Shown here piece after piece: positions 49,774-59,728 of a stretch of 64,000 bases of DNA. A model generated the notes under the pieces. That model searched no databases. It had not been told where the DNA came from and saw only the letters and a program-made list of their open reading frames with translations. The position numbers and the translations under genes are program-made. Source of the DNA: DASUBN01 sp964584665 (GTDB taxonomy: Bacteria > Pseudomonadota > Gammaproteobacteria > Natronospirales > REEB76); contig CAZPAO010000002.1 in assembly GCA_964584665.1 (NCBI GenBank), positions 82,383 through 146,382 of the forward strand. Direction: 5' to 3'. The stretch's first letter is position 1; each line of letters begins with the position of its first letter.

Positions 49774-51864
49774 CTATTCCCCGCCGCTGCTGCTGCCGTC
49801 CAGCACGCCTTTGAGCTTGTCCTTCAACTGGTCCTGGGCCTTCTTCTTGACGTCGTCCAGCTTCTGCTGGGCCGCGCCGCCGAGGTCCGGCTGCACGCTC
49901 AGGCTGCCCAGCGTGCCGCCGATGTGCAGCGGTACGGTAGTGCCCTTCAGGCCGGAGAGATCGGTGCCGACCTTGGGGCTGCCGGTGACCCGGCCCTTGA
50001 GGCCGTAGTCCACCGTGAGATCAGCGAGGTCGAGCTTGCCGGCGCCGGTGAGGCTCAGGAACGGCAACGAGGCGCTGAAGTCCTTGTTGTACATCACGCC
50101 GCGGGTGACCGTGGAGCTGCCGTGGATGTCCGCGAACTCGGTGCGCGGCGCGGCGGGGGGCGGCGCGGTCTGGCCCTTCACGCGCGCGTAGGCGCGGGCG
50201 ATGGCGTCCCAGACGTTCACGCCTTCCAGCGCGCCATTCTTGATGGAGAAGCCGAGGTGACCGCTGACGGTGTGGCGCAGCTCGCCGATGAGCCGGCCGG
50301 GTCCGTGCAGATCGCTGCTTAGCTCCACCGTGCCCGAGAGCTTGTCGCTCTTCAGGAGATCCTGTCCCAGGCCCGTCACCTGCACGTTCTTCAAGGCCAG
50401 CGTCTCGCTCACCACCGGCGGATGCTCTTCGTTCGCCTGGCGCGCATCCACCTGCAGGTCTGCGTCCAGGCTGCCGCCGTAGAGGCTGGCCGTGAGCGGC
50501 TTCACGTGCAGCAGGCCGTCCTGCGCCGAGAGACCCATCTCGAAGTCGGTGGCCCGGACATTCAGCAGGGTGATGCTGCCCACGTGCAGGTGTCCGTCCA
50601 CGTCGAAGGCCTTGAGCGTCCGCAGGGGCACGCCCACCTTGTCGATGTCCACTTCCTCGCGCGGCTTGTCGGGCGTGCCCAACTGCTGCGGCGGCAGATA
50701 ACGGTCAGCATCCAGCTTGTCGACGTTGAGGTCGAAGACCAGAGCCTGGGTCTTGAAGTCCTTTATGCCGGCGCTGCCGGTGAGATGCGTGTCATCGAGA
50801 GTGAAGTCCACGCCGGTCAGGGACAGGTAGGCGGGCGTGGCGACGAAGGTGAAACTGCCGAGGGCGCTGCCGAAAGCCTTGGGGTCGCGCGTGTCCACGA
50901 GCGTGGCGTGGCCGAGGGCCTTCAAGGCGTCGCGCGGCGAGAACTGGGCGAGCTTGACGCTGCCGGTGTAGCTGCCGTCCTTGAGCACGTCGCGGCCCTG
51001 GGCCTCGAGCAGCAGATGCATGCCGTAGGCGGTCGCGTCCATGCCGTTCAGGGCCAGCGTGCCCTGGTCGGCGTTCAGCGCCACATGCTGCCAGCGCAGG
51101 ATCGCGTCCACCTGGCCACCCGGCACGGCGTCGCCCTTGGCCTGCATCTCCAGCTTGGCGTCGTCGGCGCTGTAGAGGCGCCGTTCCAGGTCGGCGGTGG
51201 CGGTGCCGCTGAAGTCCACGTGGCCCTGCACGGCGGGGTTGGTGCCGGTGAAGTCGAAGCCCGACTTCACCGAGAGCGGCTTGGCCGAGGCGAAGGCGCC
51301 CAGCTCCAGGCTGAAGTCGCTGATGGTGTACTGCTGGTGCTTCTGGGCATCGGTCCAGCGCACCTGGCTGTCGGTGACGCTGACGCCGGCGACGCTGAGG
51401 TCCACGTTGCCGCCGGCCTCCTCTTCGCCGCCGCTGCCCTTAGCGGGTGCGTGGGCCATGCGCTCGCTGATGTCGTGCCAGTTGTCGTGGCCGTCCGCGT
51501 CCTTCTCCAGGTCGAGGTTGAGGCCGTCGAGCTTCACCTCGCCCACCTCCACCTGCCGGTGCAGCAGCGGCCAGAAGCGCACGTGCACGTCGGTCTCGTT
51601 GATGGAGGCGAAGGGCACACTGCCGAAGCCCTTGGCGTTGGACAGCTCCATGGGTCCGACCTGCAGGCCGAGCCAGGGGAACACGGAGAGTTTGATGTCG
51701 CCCTGGATGGCGAGTTCGCGGCCGGTCTTCTGCTTGACCATGCGCGCGATGTCGTCTTTGAAACTGTTGGGGTTGATCAGGAACGGCAGGGCCACCGCCA
51801 GCATGATGACCACGAGCACGAGGATTCCCAGGACGATGCCGGTTATCTTCAGTGCTTTCTTCAT
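49774..51864 (-). CDS. AsmA family protein
   Basis: 696 residues. One N-terminal helix (KKALKITGIVLGILVLVVIMLAVALPFLI) is followed by NPNSFKDDIARMVKQKTGRELAIQGDIKLSVFPWLGL, the AsmA signature, and a very long beta-rich repeat region like a lipid-transfer groove. The C-terminal AsmA_2 portion (LGFSIKNGALEGVNVWDAIARAY) and a charged tail (DDVKKKAQDQLKDKLKGVL) complete it. AsmA-like proteins bridge the periplasm and carry phospholipids. ATG 51864 was chosen over 51945 because it begins the anchor helix. Confidence 0.93.
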   Translation of the reverse strand: MKKALKITGIVLGILVLVVIMLAVALPFLINPNSFKDDIARMVKQKTGRELAIQGDIKLSVFPWLGLQVGPMELSNAKGFGSVPFASINETDVHVRFWPLLHRQVEVGEVKLDGLNLDLEKDADGHDNWHDISERMAHAPAKGSGGEEEAGGNVDLSVAGVSVTDSQVRWTDAQKHQQYTISDFSLELGAFASAKPLSVKSGFDFTGTNPAVQGHVDFSGTATADLERRLYSADDAKLEMQAKGDAVPGGQVDAILRWQHVALNADQGTLALNGMDATAYGMHLLLEAQGRDVLKDGSYTGSVKLAQFSPRDALKALGHATLVDTRDPKAFGSALGSFTFVATPAYLSLTGVDFTLDDTHLTGSAGIKDFKTQALVFDLNVDKLDADRYLPPQQLGTPDKPREEVDIDKVGVPLRTLKAFDVDGHLHVGSITLLNVRATDFEMGLSAQDGLLHVKPLTASLYGGSLDADLQVDARQANEEHPPVVSETLALKNVQVTGLGQDLLKSDKLSGTVELSSDLHGPGRLIGELRHTVSGHLGFSIKNGALEGVNVWDAIARAYARVKGQTAPPPAAPRTEFADIHGSSTVTRGVMYNKDFSASLPFLSLTGAGKLDLADLTVDYGLKGRVTGSPKVGTDLSGLKGTTVPLHIGGTLGSLSVQPDLGGAAQQKLDDVKKKAQDQLKDKLKGVLDGSSSGGE

Positions 51865-51969
51865 GGACTTGGGCTGCCTGCCTCTGCCCGCCGCCAGGGC
51901 GGCGGCGGATACATATATGAGCCCGTGACGGGCCCATACAGGCATGTTAGCAGCTTGTCCCCGGAGGGC

Positions 51970-53895
51970 CTAGCGCGCGGCCGGTGCCCCGGGTTCGCGC
52001 GGAGAGGGGTTGGCGTGCCCAGCGGCGCCCTCGAGCCGGCGGCGGAAGGCGGCGATGTCCATGGGCCGGCCGGTCAGGTAGCCCTGCATCCGGTCACAGC
52101 CGTGCACCTCCAGGAAGGCGCGCTGGGCCTCGTGCTCGACGCCCTCGGCCAGCACCTGCATCCCCAGGTTATGGGCCAGCCGGATCACGGTGTCGGTGAT
52201 GGCGGCATCGGCCGGAGACTGGGTGACCCCGGCGACGAAGGACTTGTCCACCTTGAGTTCATCCACCGGGAAGCGCTTCAGGTAGGCGAGCGATGAATAG
52301 CCGGTGCCGAAGTCGTCCAGCGCGATCTTCACGTTCACTTCCTTGAGCCGGTGCAGCATGCGTTCGGCGTCGGCGGGATCGCGCATCAGCAGGGTCTCGG
52401 TGATCTCGAGGGTCAGCAGCCCCGCCGACACGTGGTGCCGCTTCAGGATGGTCTCGATGCGCTCCGCGAGGTCCGGCTGCATGAACTGTCGGGCCGAGAG
52501 GTTCACGGCGATGCGCGGGGGCGTGGCCCCATCGCGCTGCATGTCTGCGAGGTCGCGGCATACCCGGTCCAGCACCCACTCGCCTACCGTCAGGATGAGG
52601 CCGGTCTCCTCCAGCAGCGGGATGAACTCTATCGGTGGGACTTCGCCCTCCTCCGGGTGGCGCCAGCGCAGCAGGGCCTCGGCGCCGGTCATGTCGCCGG
52701 AAGCGAGATCCACCTGCGGCTGGTAGTACACCTGGAACTCGTCGCGCTCCAGCGCGTGGCGCAGCTCGCCGAGGAGCGCCAAGCGGCGCGCGGCCGGCGC
52801 GTTCATGCCGGCGTCGAAGAACATGAAGCCGTTGCGGCCGCGCTGCTTGGCGCGGTGCAGGGCCACGTCGGCGTGCTTGAAGAGGGTGTCGGCATCGGCG
52901 CCGTCGCGCGGGCCGATGCTCACGCCCAGGCTCGCGGTGACGAACACGTCGCGCGCGTCGATGCTGATGGGCTGGGTGATGTTCTCGAGGTAGGTCTGCA
53001 CCAGCACCGCCAGCACGCGCTCGTCCGCGACGCCCGCCAGCACGATGCCGAACTCGTCCCCGCCCACCCGCGCCACCATGCTGCGCAGGCCGGCGTGCTC
53101 GCGCATACGTGCGGCCACCGCCTGGATGCAGCGGTTGCCGAACTCGTAGCCGAGGGTGTCGTTGATCTGTTTCATGCTGTCCAGGTTGAACAGCAGCAGC
53201 ACCACCGCCTCGCCCTCGCTGCGCAGCAACGCATCGTCGAGCCGGTCCAGGAGCAGCGTGCGGTTGGGCAGGCCGGTGAGGCCGTCGTAGGTGGTCATGC
53301 GCTCGATGGTGCGCTCGGCCTGGTGCTTCTCGATGGCGATGCGCGCGATGTGGGCGAAGCGCGCCATCAACGCTACGTCACGCGGCGACGGGCGCCCCGG
53401 CTCGACGGCGTAGGCGGCGAATGTACCGAGCAGCTTGCCGCGCTGGGACAGGATCGGCAGCGACCAGCCGGCACGCACGCCCATGGCAGCCGCGTTGGCA
53501 CGCAGTGCGCTCCAGCGGGGGTCGAGGGCGAAATCCTCCACCATCACCGCCTGCTTGCTCCAGGCGGCGACTCCGCAGGGGTTGGAATCGGGCCCCACCG
53601 GGGTGTTCTCGGCGATCTCGAAGAAAGCGGGGGGCAGGTTGGGTGCCGCGGCCACGTTGAGGTGTTCACCGCTCTCATCGGCGAGGAGGACCGCGTAATG
53701 GGTGTGGTGGCGGGAATGGCGTTCGCAAAGCCGGGTGATCTCATCCAGCACCGGCTTCAGGTCGGCGCCCGCTTCCATGCGCTCGAACACGCGCTGCTCG
53801 CCTTCGAGCAGGTTCGCGTCCGAGGCCACCTCCAGGGACGAAGAGGAGCCGAACGGTCCGGCTTTGGTGGGTAATCTGCGATCCATGCAGTACAT
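51970..53895 (-). CDS. GAF-GGDEF-EAL protein (c-di-GMP metabolism)
   Basis: 641 residues, soluble. A GAF domain (about 35-190) is followed by GGDEF with intact RVGGDEF and no RxxD I-site, and EAL with GAEALLRW, NLSARQF, ITETLL, DDFGTGYSSL and KVDKSFVAGV. Both catalytic halves look intact. An ATG at 53886, nine bases after AAGG, is the other likely start. It lies 31 bp downstream of a stand-alone receiver gene on the same strand, which suggests they work together. Confidence 0.94.
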   Translation of the reverse strand: MYCMDRRLPTKAGPFGSSSSLEVASDANLLEGEQRVFERMEAGADLKPVLDEITRLCERHSRHHTHYAVLLADESGEHLNVAAAPNLPPAFFEIAENTPVGPDSNPCGVAAWSKQAVMVEDFALDPRWSALRANAAAMGVRAGWSLPILSQRGKLLGTFAAYAVEPGRPSPRDVALMARFAHIARIAIEKHQAERTIERMTTYDGLTGLPNRTLLLDRLDDALLRSEGEAVVLLLFNLDSMKQINDTLGYEFGNRCIQAVAARMREHAGLRSMVARVGGDEFGIVLAGVADERVLAVLVQTYLENITQPISIDARDVFVTASLGVSIGPRDGADADTLFKHADVALHRAKQRGRNGFMFFDAGMNAPAARRLALLGELRHALERDEFQVYYQPQVDLASGDMTGAEALLRWRHPEEGEVPPIEFIPLLEETGLILTVGEWVLDRVCRDLADMQRDGATPPRIAVNLSARQFMQPDLAERIETILKRHHVSAGLLTLEITETLLMRDPADAERMLHRLKEVNVKIALDDFGTGYSSLAYLKRFPVDELKVDKSFVAGVTQSPADAAITDTVIRLAHNLGMQVLAEGVEHEAQRAFLEVHGCDRMQGYLTGRPMDIAAFRRRLEGAAGHANPSPREPGAPAAR

Positions 53896-53926
53896 CCTTG
53901 TACTTCCGGGTCTTGCCCAGGAAGCG

Positions 53927-54310
53927 TCAGCCGACGATCCGTCTCAAGAGCGGCATGAGTTCTTGATAGAGCTCGCTCTTGACCAGATACGCATCGGCAC
54001 CCGCATCCAGGGCTAAATCACGATACTCCGGTTCAGCATGGAAGGACATCACCACCACCTTGGGAGCCTTCTCCCGGGCCTTGAGACGGCGGGTCATGGC
54101 GGCCCCGTTCATGTCCGGCATGCTGAAATCGACCAGGACCAGGTCGGGCTGCAGTTCCTCCGCAAGCTTGAGTCCGTCGCTGCCGCTATGGGCGCGACCC
54201 ACGATCTCGATACCGTCATAGGTGCGTAACAGGGTCGTCAGCGCAGTCAGCAACGGCGGATAGTCATCCACCAGTATCGTGCGCATCGGTCTCTTGCCCT
54301 GGGTCTCCAT
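53927..54310 (-). CDS. single-domain response regulator
   Basis: 127 residues, a CheY-like receiver only: acidic pocket LVDD, phospho-acceptor Asp61 (VLVDFSMPD), switch Ser in VVMSFH and Lys in AYLVKSEL. It has no output domain, so it acts through a partner, perhaps the GAF-GGDEF-EAL protein encoded next, or is a phosphate sink for a hybrid kinase. ATG 54310 has GGGAGAGGAA directly upstream. The kinase that phosphorylates it is not identified. Confidence 0.9.
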   Translation of the reverse strand: METQGKRPMRTILVDDYPPLLTALTTLLRTYDGIEIVGRAHSGSDGLKLAEELQPDLVLVDFSMPDMNGAAMTRRLKAREKAPKVVVMSFHAEPEYRDLALDAGADAYLVKSELYQELMPLLRRIVG

Positions 54311-54625
54311 TTCCTCTCCCTTAGTCCCGGAGCCCGCGCGGGTCACATCCTTTGTGCGGGGTCCCTTAACTTGCCCGCGCGTAGGCTCCAGGTACGGACC
54401 CACTGTGCGCGCGCGCGACAGAGGGGGGCATTGGGGCTTCCCTGATTCGGTCTCAGGGATTCCCTGAGATGCCTTACGGGACAAGACTTGGGGGCGCTCT
54501 TAAGGTGAGTCTAAAGGCTTGTTTAGACTCGACATCCCTTTCTAGAGGTTCTTATCCAGCCCTGCCTCCAAGCAGGGCGTTCGGCCGGCAGAGCGTCCAC
54601 TGGACGCTCTGTGAAACCCCCGGCC
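54311..54625. repeat. 315-bp gap with four inverted repeats
   Basis: TCTCAGGGA-T-TCCCTGAGA (54451-54469), GAGTCTAAA-N6-TTTAGACTC (54507-54530), CCCTGC/GCAGGG (54560-54577) and CAGAGCGTCC-ACT-GGACGCTCTG (54589-54611). The last two lie just after the NarL-type gene's stop and may terminate it, though neither has a U-run. The first is 140 bp upstream of the receiver gene. No reading frame of note. Confidence 0.65.
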
Positions 54626-55261
54626 TCACCCTTCTGAAGAGATCAGCCCCTTCTTCATGGCATACCGCACCAGCCCCACCACGTCATGGATGTCCAGCCG
54701 CTCCATGAGCTGGGCCCGGTGGGTCTCCACGGTCTTCACCGAGAGGTGCAGGGTCTCGGCGATGTCGCGCGTGCCCTTGCCCTCGGCGATGAGCTGCAGG
54801 ATCTCACGCTGCCGCGGCGTCAGGAGATCGAGGCCGGAGGGGCCGCCGCGCAGGAAGTTGTCCACCACTTGCCGCGAGATGGCAGGGCTTAGATAGAACT
54901 GCCCCATGGACACCGACTTCAGCGCCATCTCCAGTTCCGAGGTGGCCGAATCCTTCAGCAGGTAACCCGATGCGCCGGCTTTCAGCGCCTGCGCCACGTA
55001 TTCCTCGCTCGCGTGCATGGAGAGGATGATGATCTTGGTCTGAGGATGGATATTGTGGATGCGCTCCGCCGCTTCCAGGCCGTTCAGGCCCGGCATGGCG
55101 ATGTCCATGAGCACGAGATCGGGCTGCAGGTCGCGCACCAGGCGCAGGGCCTGGCGTCCGTCCGCGGCTTCCGCCACCACTTCCATCTCAGGCAAGCGCG
55201 CGATGAGCGAAGTGAGTCCCGCACGCACCAGGGTGTGGTCATCGGCGATGAGGATACGCAT
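54626..55261 (-). CDS. NarL/FixJ family response regulator
   Basis: 211 residues. Receiver with Asp53 (LVLMDIAMPGLNG) and Lys in GYLLKDSA, then a LuxR-type HTH (LDLLTPRQREILQLIAEGKGTRDIAETLHLSVKTVETHRAQLMERL). It binds DNA when phosphorylated. It lies 27 bp downstream of the PAS-rich NarX-type kinase at 55289-58285, an obvious cognate pair. Confidence 0.96.
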   Translation of the reverse strand: MRILIADDHTLVRAGLTSLIARLPEMEVVAEAADGRQALRLVRDLQPDLVLMDIAMPGLNGLEAAERIHNIHPQTKIIILSMHASEEYVAQALKAGASGYLLKDSATSELEMALKSVSMGQFYLSPAISRQVVDNFLRGGPSGLDLLTPRQREILQLIAEGKGTRDIAETLHLSVKTVETHRAQLMERLDIHDVVGLVRYAMKKGLISSEG

Positions 55262-55288
55262 GGTCCTTACACTCCTTAAGATGAAATC

Positions 55289-58285
55289 CTACTCCATATC
55301 CATGTGTCGACCCATCGCAGGCAAGTCTACATGGACCAGTGCCCCACCGCCTTTGGATGAGGTGATGGTGATCTCGCCGCCGGCGAGGCGCACCCGCTCC
55401 TGCATGCCGATGAGGCCCAGGCTCTTGCCCGAGAGGGCTTCCCGGCGCGCCGCCTTCGCATCGAAGCCGTGTCCGTCGTCCTGCACGTCCAGCTCGAGCC
55501 GTCCGTCCGCGTGCCGCAGCGTGACGCGCAGACTCTTGGCGCCGGCATGCTTCAGCACGTTGGAGAGGCTCTCCTGGAACACCCGGAACAGGGTGATCTC
55601 CGCCATGCCATCGAAGCGCGGCAGGTCCTCAGGCACGTCGAAAGTGACCTCCACCCCGCTGTTGGCGGCGCGGGTGCGCACGCACCAGCGCAAGGCCGGA
55701 ACCAGCCCCAGGTCATCCAGCACGGAAGGATGCAAGTCCAGGGACATCTGCCGCACCTTCCCCAGCAGCTCGGCGACGATGCTGGAGGCATCGCCCAGCC
55801 TCTGCGCCAGTGGCCCCCCCGCGGCCTCCTGCTCCAGATCGCGCAGATTGAGGCGGGTGGCAGTGAGGGACTGGCCCACCTCGTCATGCAGTTCCCGGGC
55901 GATGGCGCGCCGCTCGGTCTCCTGGGCCTCGCTCAGCCGCCCCGACATCCGCCGCAGTTCTTCCGCGTGAGTGTGCTCCCGTTCCTCGGCGAGCTTGCGT
56001 TCGGTGATATCGATGACGGAAGCGAGCACGAATCGGCCTTCGGCGGTGGCGATGGGATTGAGGCCGATCTCCACCGGCACCTCGCGCCCGTCCTTGCGCA
56101 GGCCGAACAGATCGCGGCCCGCCCCCATGGACCGCATCTGCGGATCCCGGTTGTAGCCCTCTCGATGCGCCGGATGTGCCCCGCGGAGTTGTCCTGGCAC
56201 CAGCATCTCCACCGGCTGGCCTATCAGCTCATCCCGTGAGTAACCGAATAGCTGTTCTGCCTGGGTGTTGACCAGCGTGATTATGCCGCGTGTGTCGGCC
56301 ATGATCATGGCGTTGGGCGCCCCCTCCACCATGGAGCGGAACCGCGTCTCAGATTGCTTGCGTTCAGTGACGTTCTGCACCGTGGTCTGGATATCGCCGC
56401 TGCGCAGACGCTTGGCGCTGACCTCAACATAGATCGTACCTCCATCCTTGCGCAGCATGCGTTTCTCGATATGGATGTGCGCACCTAGTTCCAGGCTGGC
56501 CACATGCGCGATGGTCCCGGCATCCTCCGGATGCACCAGGTCAGTTATGCGCAAAGCCAGCAATTCCTCTCGACCATAGCCCAGCATCCGGCAGAATGCG
56601 TCGTTGACGAAAATTAAGTCGCCGCTGGCCTCGCGTACCATGATGCCTTCCAGGGCCTGGTCGACGAGTTCCGCGTAACGCCGCTCACTCTCGGCACGAG
56701 CCTCCTCGATGAGCCTGCGATCGCTGATGTCGTGACTGATGATCTGGACCGAACCGTCTGCCAGCCGGTGCGCACTGGCCTCAACCGGGATGGGGTGGCC
56801 ATCTTTGTGACGCATGACCCGCTCCATTCGCAAGGTCTGCAGCGGCTTGAGCGCATCAATCTGCGCCGTGGTGCCCGGGTCTGCGGCGTGGATCAACTGC
56901 TGTGAATGGCTGCCCAGGAGTTCTTCGCGCGGATAGCCCAGCAGTTTGCAGGCTGCTTCGTTGACGAAGACCATGGTGCCGGAGCTATCGCGCAGCCAGA
57001 TGCTGTCTGGTGCCTGTTCCACCAGTTCCGTATAACGGCGCTCGCTCTCCGCGCGCGCACGCTGCGCCTGCTTGCGTTCGCTCACGTCCAGCAGCACCGA
57101 CTGGAGGTTGCCGTCGTCACGCCGCTGGGTGACGTATTGCACCTCGCGCAGAGCCCCGCCCTTGCACTTCATGAGCGTCTCGATGGTCGTGGATTCGCCT
57201 GGCTTCAGCAGACCCACCTTAGCCAGCACGGCCTGATCCACCACCATGTCCTTTGCGCTGAGATGGAGCAGTTCCTCTCGCGTGTAGCCGGTCATGCGGC
57301 AATAGGCATCGTTGACCAGCAACAGCTGGCCGCGGGCATCGCGCATCACGAAACCGGTGATCGATTGTTCCACCAGTTCCGCGTAACGCCGCTCGCTTTC
57401 GCGCACCTTGTCCTGGGCATGCACTTCCATCGCGTCGCGCAATCGCTGCTCGAACGAGTCGATCAAACGCGACATCAACAGGGTGAGGCAAATCACCACG
57501 AAAACCAGCGCCGATACCGAGAAGGCCACCGCGTAGGCCTGAGTCAGCAGGCCGTTCAAGGTGAGATACTGGTACAGGAAGCCGGTGGCATAGATCACGG
57601 CGATCGCCGCGGGGATCGCCACCCGCGCTACCCGGCCGCCGATATCCTCGTTCACCAAGGGCGCGAAGACGCCTCGTGCTGCCCGGCGCATGACGGCGAG
57701 CGGTGTCAGCAACACGAGACACAACACGCTCTGGGGCGAGGTGGGAGTCAACGAGCTCATGCCGAATAGTTCCCTGGCACCATAGACGTAACCCGACAGC
57801 AGCAACAGCACCAGGGCGATCAAGGCGAAGGCACAGACGTCGGCGACGACATCGAAGGCGTGCCTGTCTGCGCGCAGGCATAGCAACTGGACTCCCAGTA
57901 ACAGAAACCCGCAGGCAGTCTGTAGCGATGTCCGGCTGCTACCGGCCACCAATAATGTGTCGAAACCGGCGATCCCGCCGCGCAGGTATTCGATGAGCGT
58001 GATCGAGGCCAGCAGCAGCAGCAGGGCGCCGGACGCGCGGCTCAACCAGATTTTCTGCGGAGACCGATCCGGCGCGGAGAGCCAGAGGCTTGCCGTCGCG
58101 AGCAGGAATCCCGCGGCGGTGTTCGCTTTCATCAGGCCCCAGCCGTGGGGAAGATGCGCGCCGAGAGCGGGCAGCCACCAGCCGAACAATTCCAGGCCGG
58201 CGATGGCGGTCACGAGGATGAGACCGGCATGCTCCAGAGCCCGTAGCCCTCGCGGCGCGGCCGAGACCTGGATCGGACCGTTCAT
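55289..58285 (-). CDS. multi-PAS sensor histidine kinase, NarX/HPK7 type
   Basis: 998 residues. Residues 1-~280 contain eight or more hydrophobic helices, followed by four PAS domains in series, recognisable by repeated ESERRYAELVEQ-type openings with PAC segments, the last ending VLASVIDITERK. A HisKA_3 domain with His800 (RELHDEVGQS) and a HATPase (ESLSNVLKHAG, DDGHGFD, GLIGMQERV) follow. It phosphorylates the NarL-type regulator next door. The first three PAS units lack obvious heme or flavin ligands. Confidence 0.94.
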   Translation of the reverse strand: MNGPIQVSAAPRGLRALEHAGLILVTAIAGLELFGWWLPALGAHLPHGWGLMKANTAAGFLLATASLWLSAPDRSPQKIWLSRASGALLLLLASITLIEYLRGGIAGFDTLLVAGSSRTSLQTACGFLLLGVQLLCLRADRHAFDVVADVCAFALIALVLLLLSGYVYGARELFGMSSLTPTSPQSVLCLVLLTPLAVMRRAARGVFAPLVNEDIGGRVARVAIPAAIAVIYATGFLYQYLTLNGLLTQAYAVAFSVSALVFVVICLTLLMSRLIDSFEQRLRDAMEVHAQDKVRESERRYAELVEQSITGFVMRDARGQLLLVNDAYCRMTGYTREELLHLSAKDMVVDQAVLAKVGLLKPGESTTIETLMKCKGGALREVQYVTQRRDDGNLQSVLLDVSERKQAQRARAESERRYTELVEQAPDSIWLRDSSGTMVFVNEAACKLLGYPREELLGSHSQQLIHAADPGTTAQIDALKPLQTLRMERVMRHKDGHPIPVEASAHRLADGSVQIISHDISDRRLIEEARAESERRYAELVDQALEGIMVREASGDLIFVNDAFCRMLGYGREELLALRITDLVHPEDAGTIAHVASLELGAHIHIEKRMLRKDGGTIYVEVSAKRLRSGDIQTTVQNVTERKQSETRFRSMVEGAPNAMIMADTRGIITLVNTQAEQLFGYSRDELIGQPVEMLVPGQLRGAHPAHREGYNRDPQMRSMGAGRDLFGLRKDGREVPVEIGLNPIATAEGRFVLASVIDITERKLAEEREHTHAEELRRMSGRLSEAQETERRAIARELHDEVGQSLTATRLNLRDLEQEAAGGPLAQRLGDASSIVAELLGKVRQMSLDLHPSVLDDLGLVPALRWCVRTRAANSGVEVTFDVPEDLPRFDGMAEITLFRVFQESLSNVLKHAGAKSLRVTLRHADGRLELDVQDDGHGFDAKAARREALSGKSLGLIGMQERVRLAGGEITITSSKGGGALVHVDLPAMGRHMDME

Positions 58286-58504
58286 GGGACGCGGCCGGGT
58301 GCATCGACCCTGAGTACCGCAGAGGACATAGTTGTCAGCGGGGCACCGGAGTGCCCGGAATCAAGCCACTGCCATAAGCCAACTCTCGTCACCGCGCGAC
58401 GACCTCCCTGGCACGGCGGTACCCCTTAAACCGGGGGCTGTGAGTATAGTCTTAGTACCGAGATAGCGTATTCCCTGCCCTCACGGGGCACTCCCTGGAC
58501 GATC

Positions 58505-58578
58505 TGGAGCGGGTGATGGGAATCGAACCCACGTTATCAGGTTGGGAACCTGAAGTTCTACCATTGAACTACACCCGC
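58505..58578 (-). tRNA. tRNA-Gly (CCC)
   Basis: 74 nt with encoded CCA. Acceptor GCGGGTG pairs with CACCCGC. D-arm GTTC..GAAC, anticodon arm TCAGG-TTCCCAA-CCTGA with anticodon CCC, variable TAAC and T-arm GTGGG-TTCGATT-CCCAT. It lies between the kinase gene and thiS, in the 397-bp gap 58286-58682, which shows nothing else. Confidence 0.95.
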
Positions 58579-58682
58579 GCGGAGAGGCCATTCTAGCGGC
58601 GGCGGGCGGGGTGTCAAAGGCCCATCCGAAAGGGGACCGCCCCATGCGGTAAAATGCCCCTTTACCACCTCCACCCTGGCCC

Positions 58683-58883
58683 ATGCAGCTCCAAGTCAAC
58701 GGCACCGCCACCGACCTGCCCCCCGGTCTCACCGCCCGTGAGCTGCTGGAGCGGCTGGAACTCGGCGGCAAGCGCGTGGCCCTGGAAGTGAACGGCGAGA
58801 TCGTGCCGCGCAGCGAACATGCCGCCCGCCAGCTCAAGGATGGCGACAAGGTCGAGATCGTCCACGCCATCGGGGGCGGTTGA
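58683..58883 (+). CDS. thiS: thiamine biosynthesis sulfur carrier ThiS
   Basis: 66 residues, ubiquitin-like fold, ending VHAIGGG with the C-terminal Gly-Gly that is thiocarboxylated. It begins MQLQVNGTATDLPPGLTARELLERL. It donates sulfur for thiazole formation by ThiG, encoded 28 bp downstream. Length and C-terminus match the family exactly. Confidence 0.95.
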   Translation: MQLQVNGTATDLPPGLTARELLERLELGGKRVALEVNGEIVPRSEHAARQLKDGDKVEIVHAIGGG

Positions 58884-58911
58884 ACCGCCTCTATCTATAG
58901 ACCGGATCATC

Positions 58912-59721
58912 ATGAGCACCGCGCAAAAGACCCAAGCACCCGCTTCCGACGGTTTCACCGTCGCCGGCAAGACCTTCCGTTCACGGTTGCTCATCGGCAC
59001 CGGCAAGTACAAGGACATGGATGAGACCCGCCGCGCGGTGGAAGCGAGCGGCGCCGAGATCGTCACCTTCGCCATCCGCCGCACCAACCTCGGTCAGGAG
59101 AATGGTCAGCCCAACCTGCTGGAGGTGCTGCCGCCCTCGAAGTACACCTTCCTGCCCAATACCGCCGGCTGCTACACCGCCGAGGATGCGGTGCGCACCT
59201 GCCGTCTGGCGCGGGAGCTGTTGGACGGCCACCGACTGGTGAAGCTGGAAGTGCTGGGCGACGAGAAGACCCTCTATCCGGATGTGGGCGAGACCCTGAA
59301 GGCCGCCGAGACCCTGGTGCAGGAAGGCTTCCAGGTGATGGTCTACACCAGCGATGACCCGCTGGTGGCGAAACGGCTGGAGGAGATCGGCTGCGTGGCG
59401 GTGATGCCGCTCGGCGCGCCCATCGGCTCCGGCCTCGGCATCCGCAATCCCTACAACATCCTCACCATCGTGGAACAGGCCAAGGTGCCGGTGCTGGTGG
59501 ATGCGGGCGTGGGCACGGCCTCCGATGCCGCCATCGCCATGGAGCTGGGCTGCGACGGCGTGCTCATGAACACCGCCGTGGCGCTGGCGAAGGACCCCAT
59601 CCTGATGGCCTCAGCCATGAAGAAAGCCATCGAGGCGGGTCGCGAGGCCTATCTCGCCGGCCGCATCCCCCGTAAACGTTTCGCTTCGGCCTCCTCGCCT
59701 CTCGACGGGTTGTTCTTCTAA
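58912..59721 (+). CDS. thiG: thiazole synthase ThiG
   Basis: 269 residues, TIM barrel. It carries FTVAGKTFRSRLLIGTGKYKD, EVLPPSKYTFLPNTAGCYTAEDAV and the Schiff-base Lys in LVKLEVLGD, then GAPIGSGLGIRNPYNI and VDAGVGTASDAAIAMELG, which bind phosphate. It builds the thiazole ring of thiamine from DXP, dehydroglycine and ThiS thiocarboxylate. ATG 58912 begins the family-length protein. It sits between thiS and trmB. Confidence 0.96.
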   Translation: MSTAQKTQAPASDGFTVAGKTFRSRLLIGTGKYKDMDETRRAVEASGAEIVTFAIRRTNLGQENGQPNLLEVLPPSKYTFLPNTAGCYTAEDAVRTCRLARELLDGHRLVKLEVLGDEKTLYPDVGETLKAAETLVQEGFQVMVYTSDDPLVAKRLEEIGCVAVMPLGAPIGSGLGIRNPYNILTIVEQAKVPVLVDAGVGTASDAAIAMELGCDGVLMNTAVALAKDPILMASAMKKAIEAGREAYLAGRIPRKRFASASSPLDGLFF

Positions 59722-59728
59722 TAGATCG

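Noticed and set aside
50422..52296. Plus-strand 624-codon frame opposite AsmA and the GAF-GGDEF-EAL gene
   Set aside because: It spans two real minus-strand genes and has no recognisable domain.
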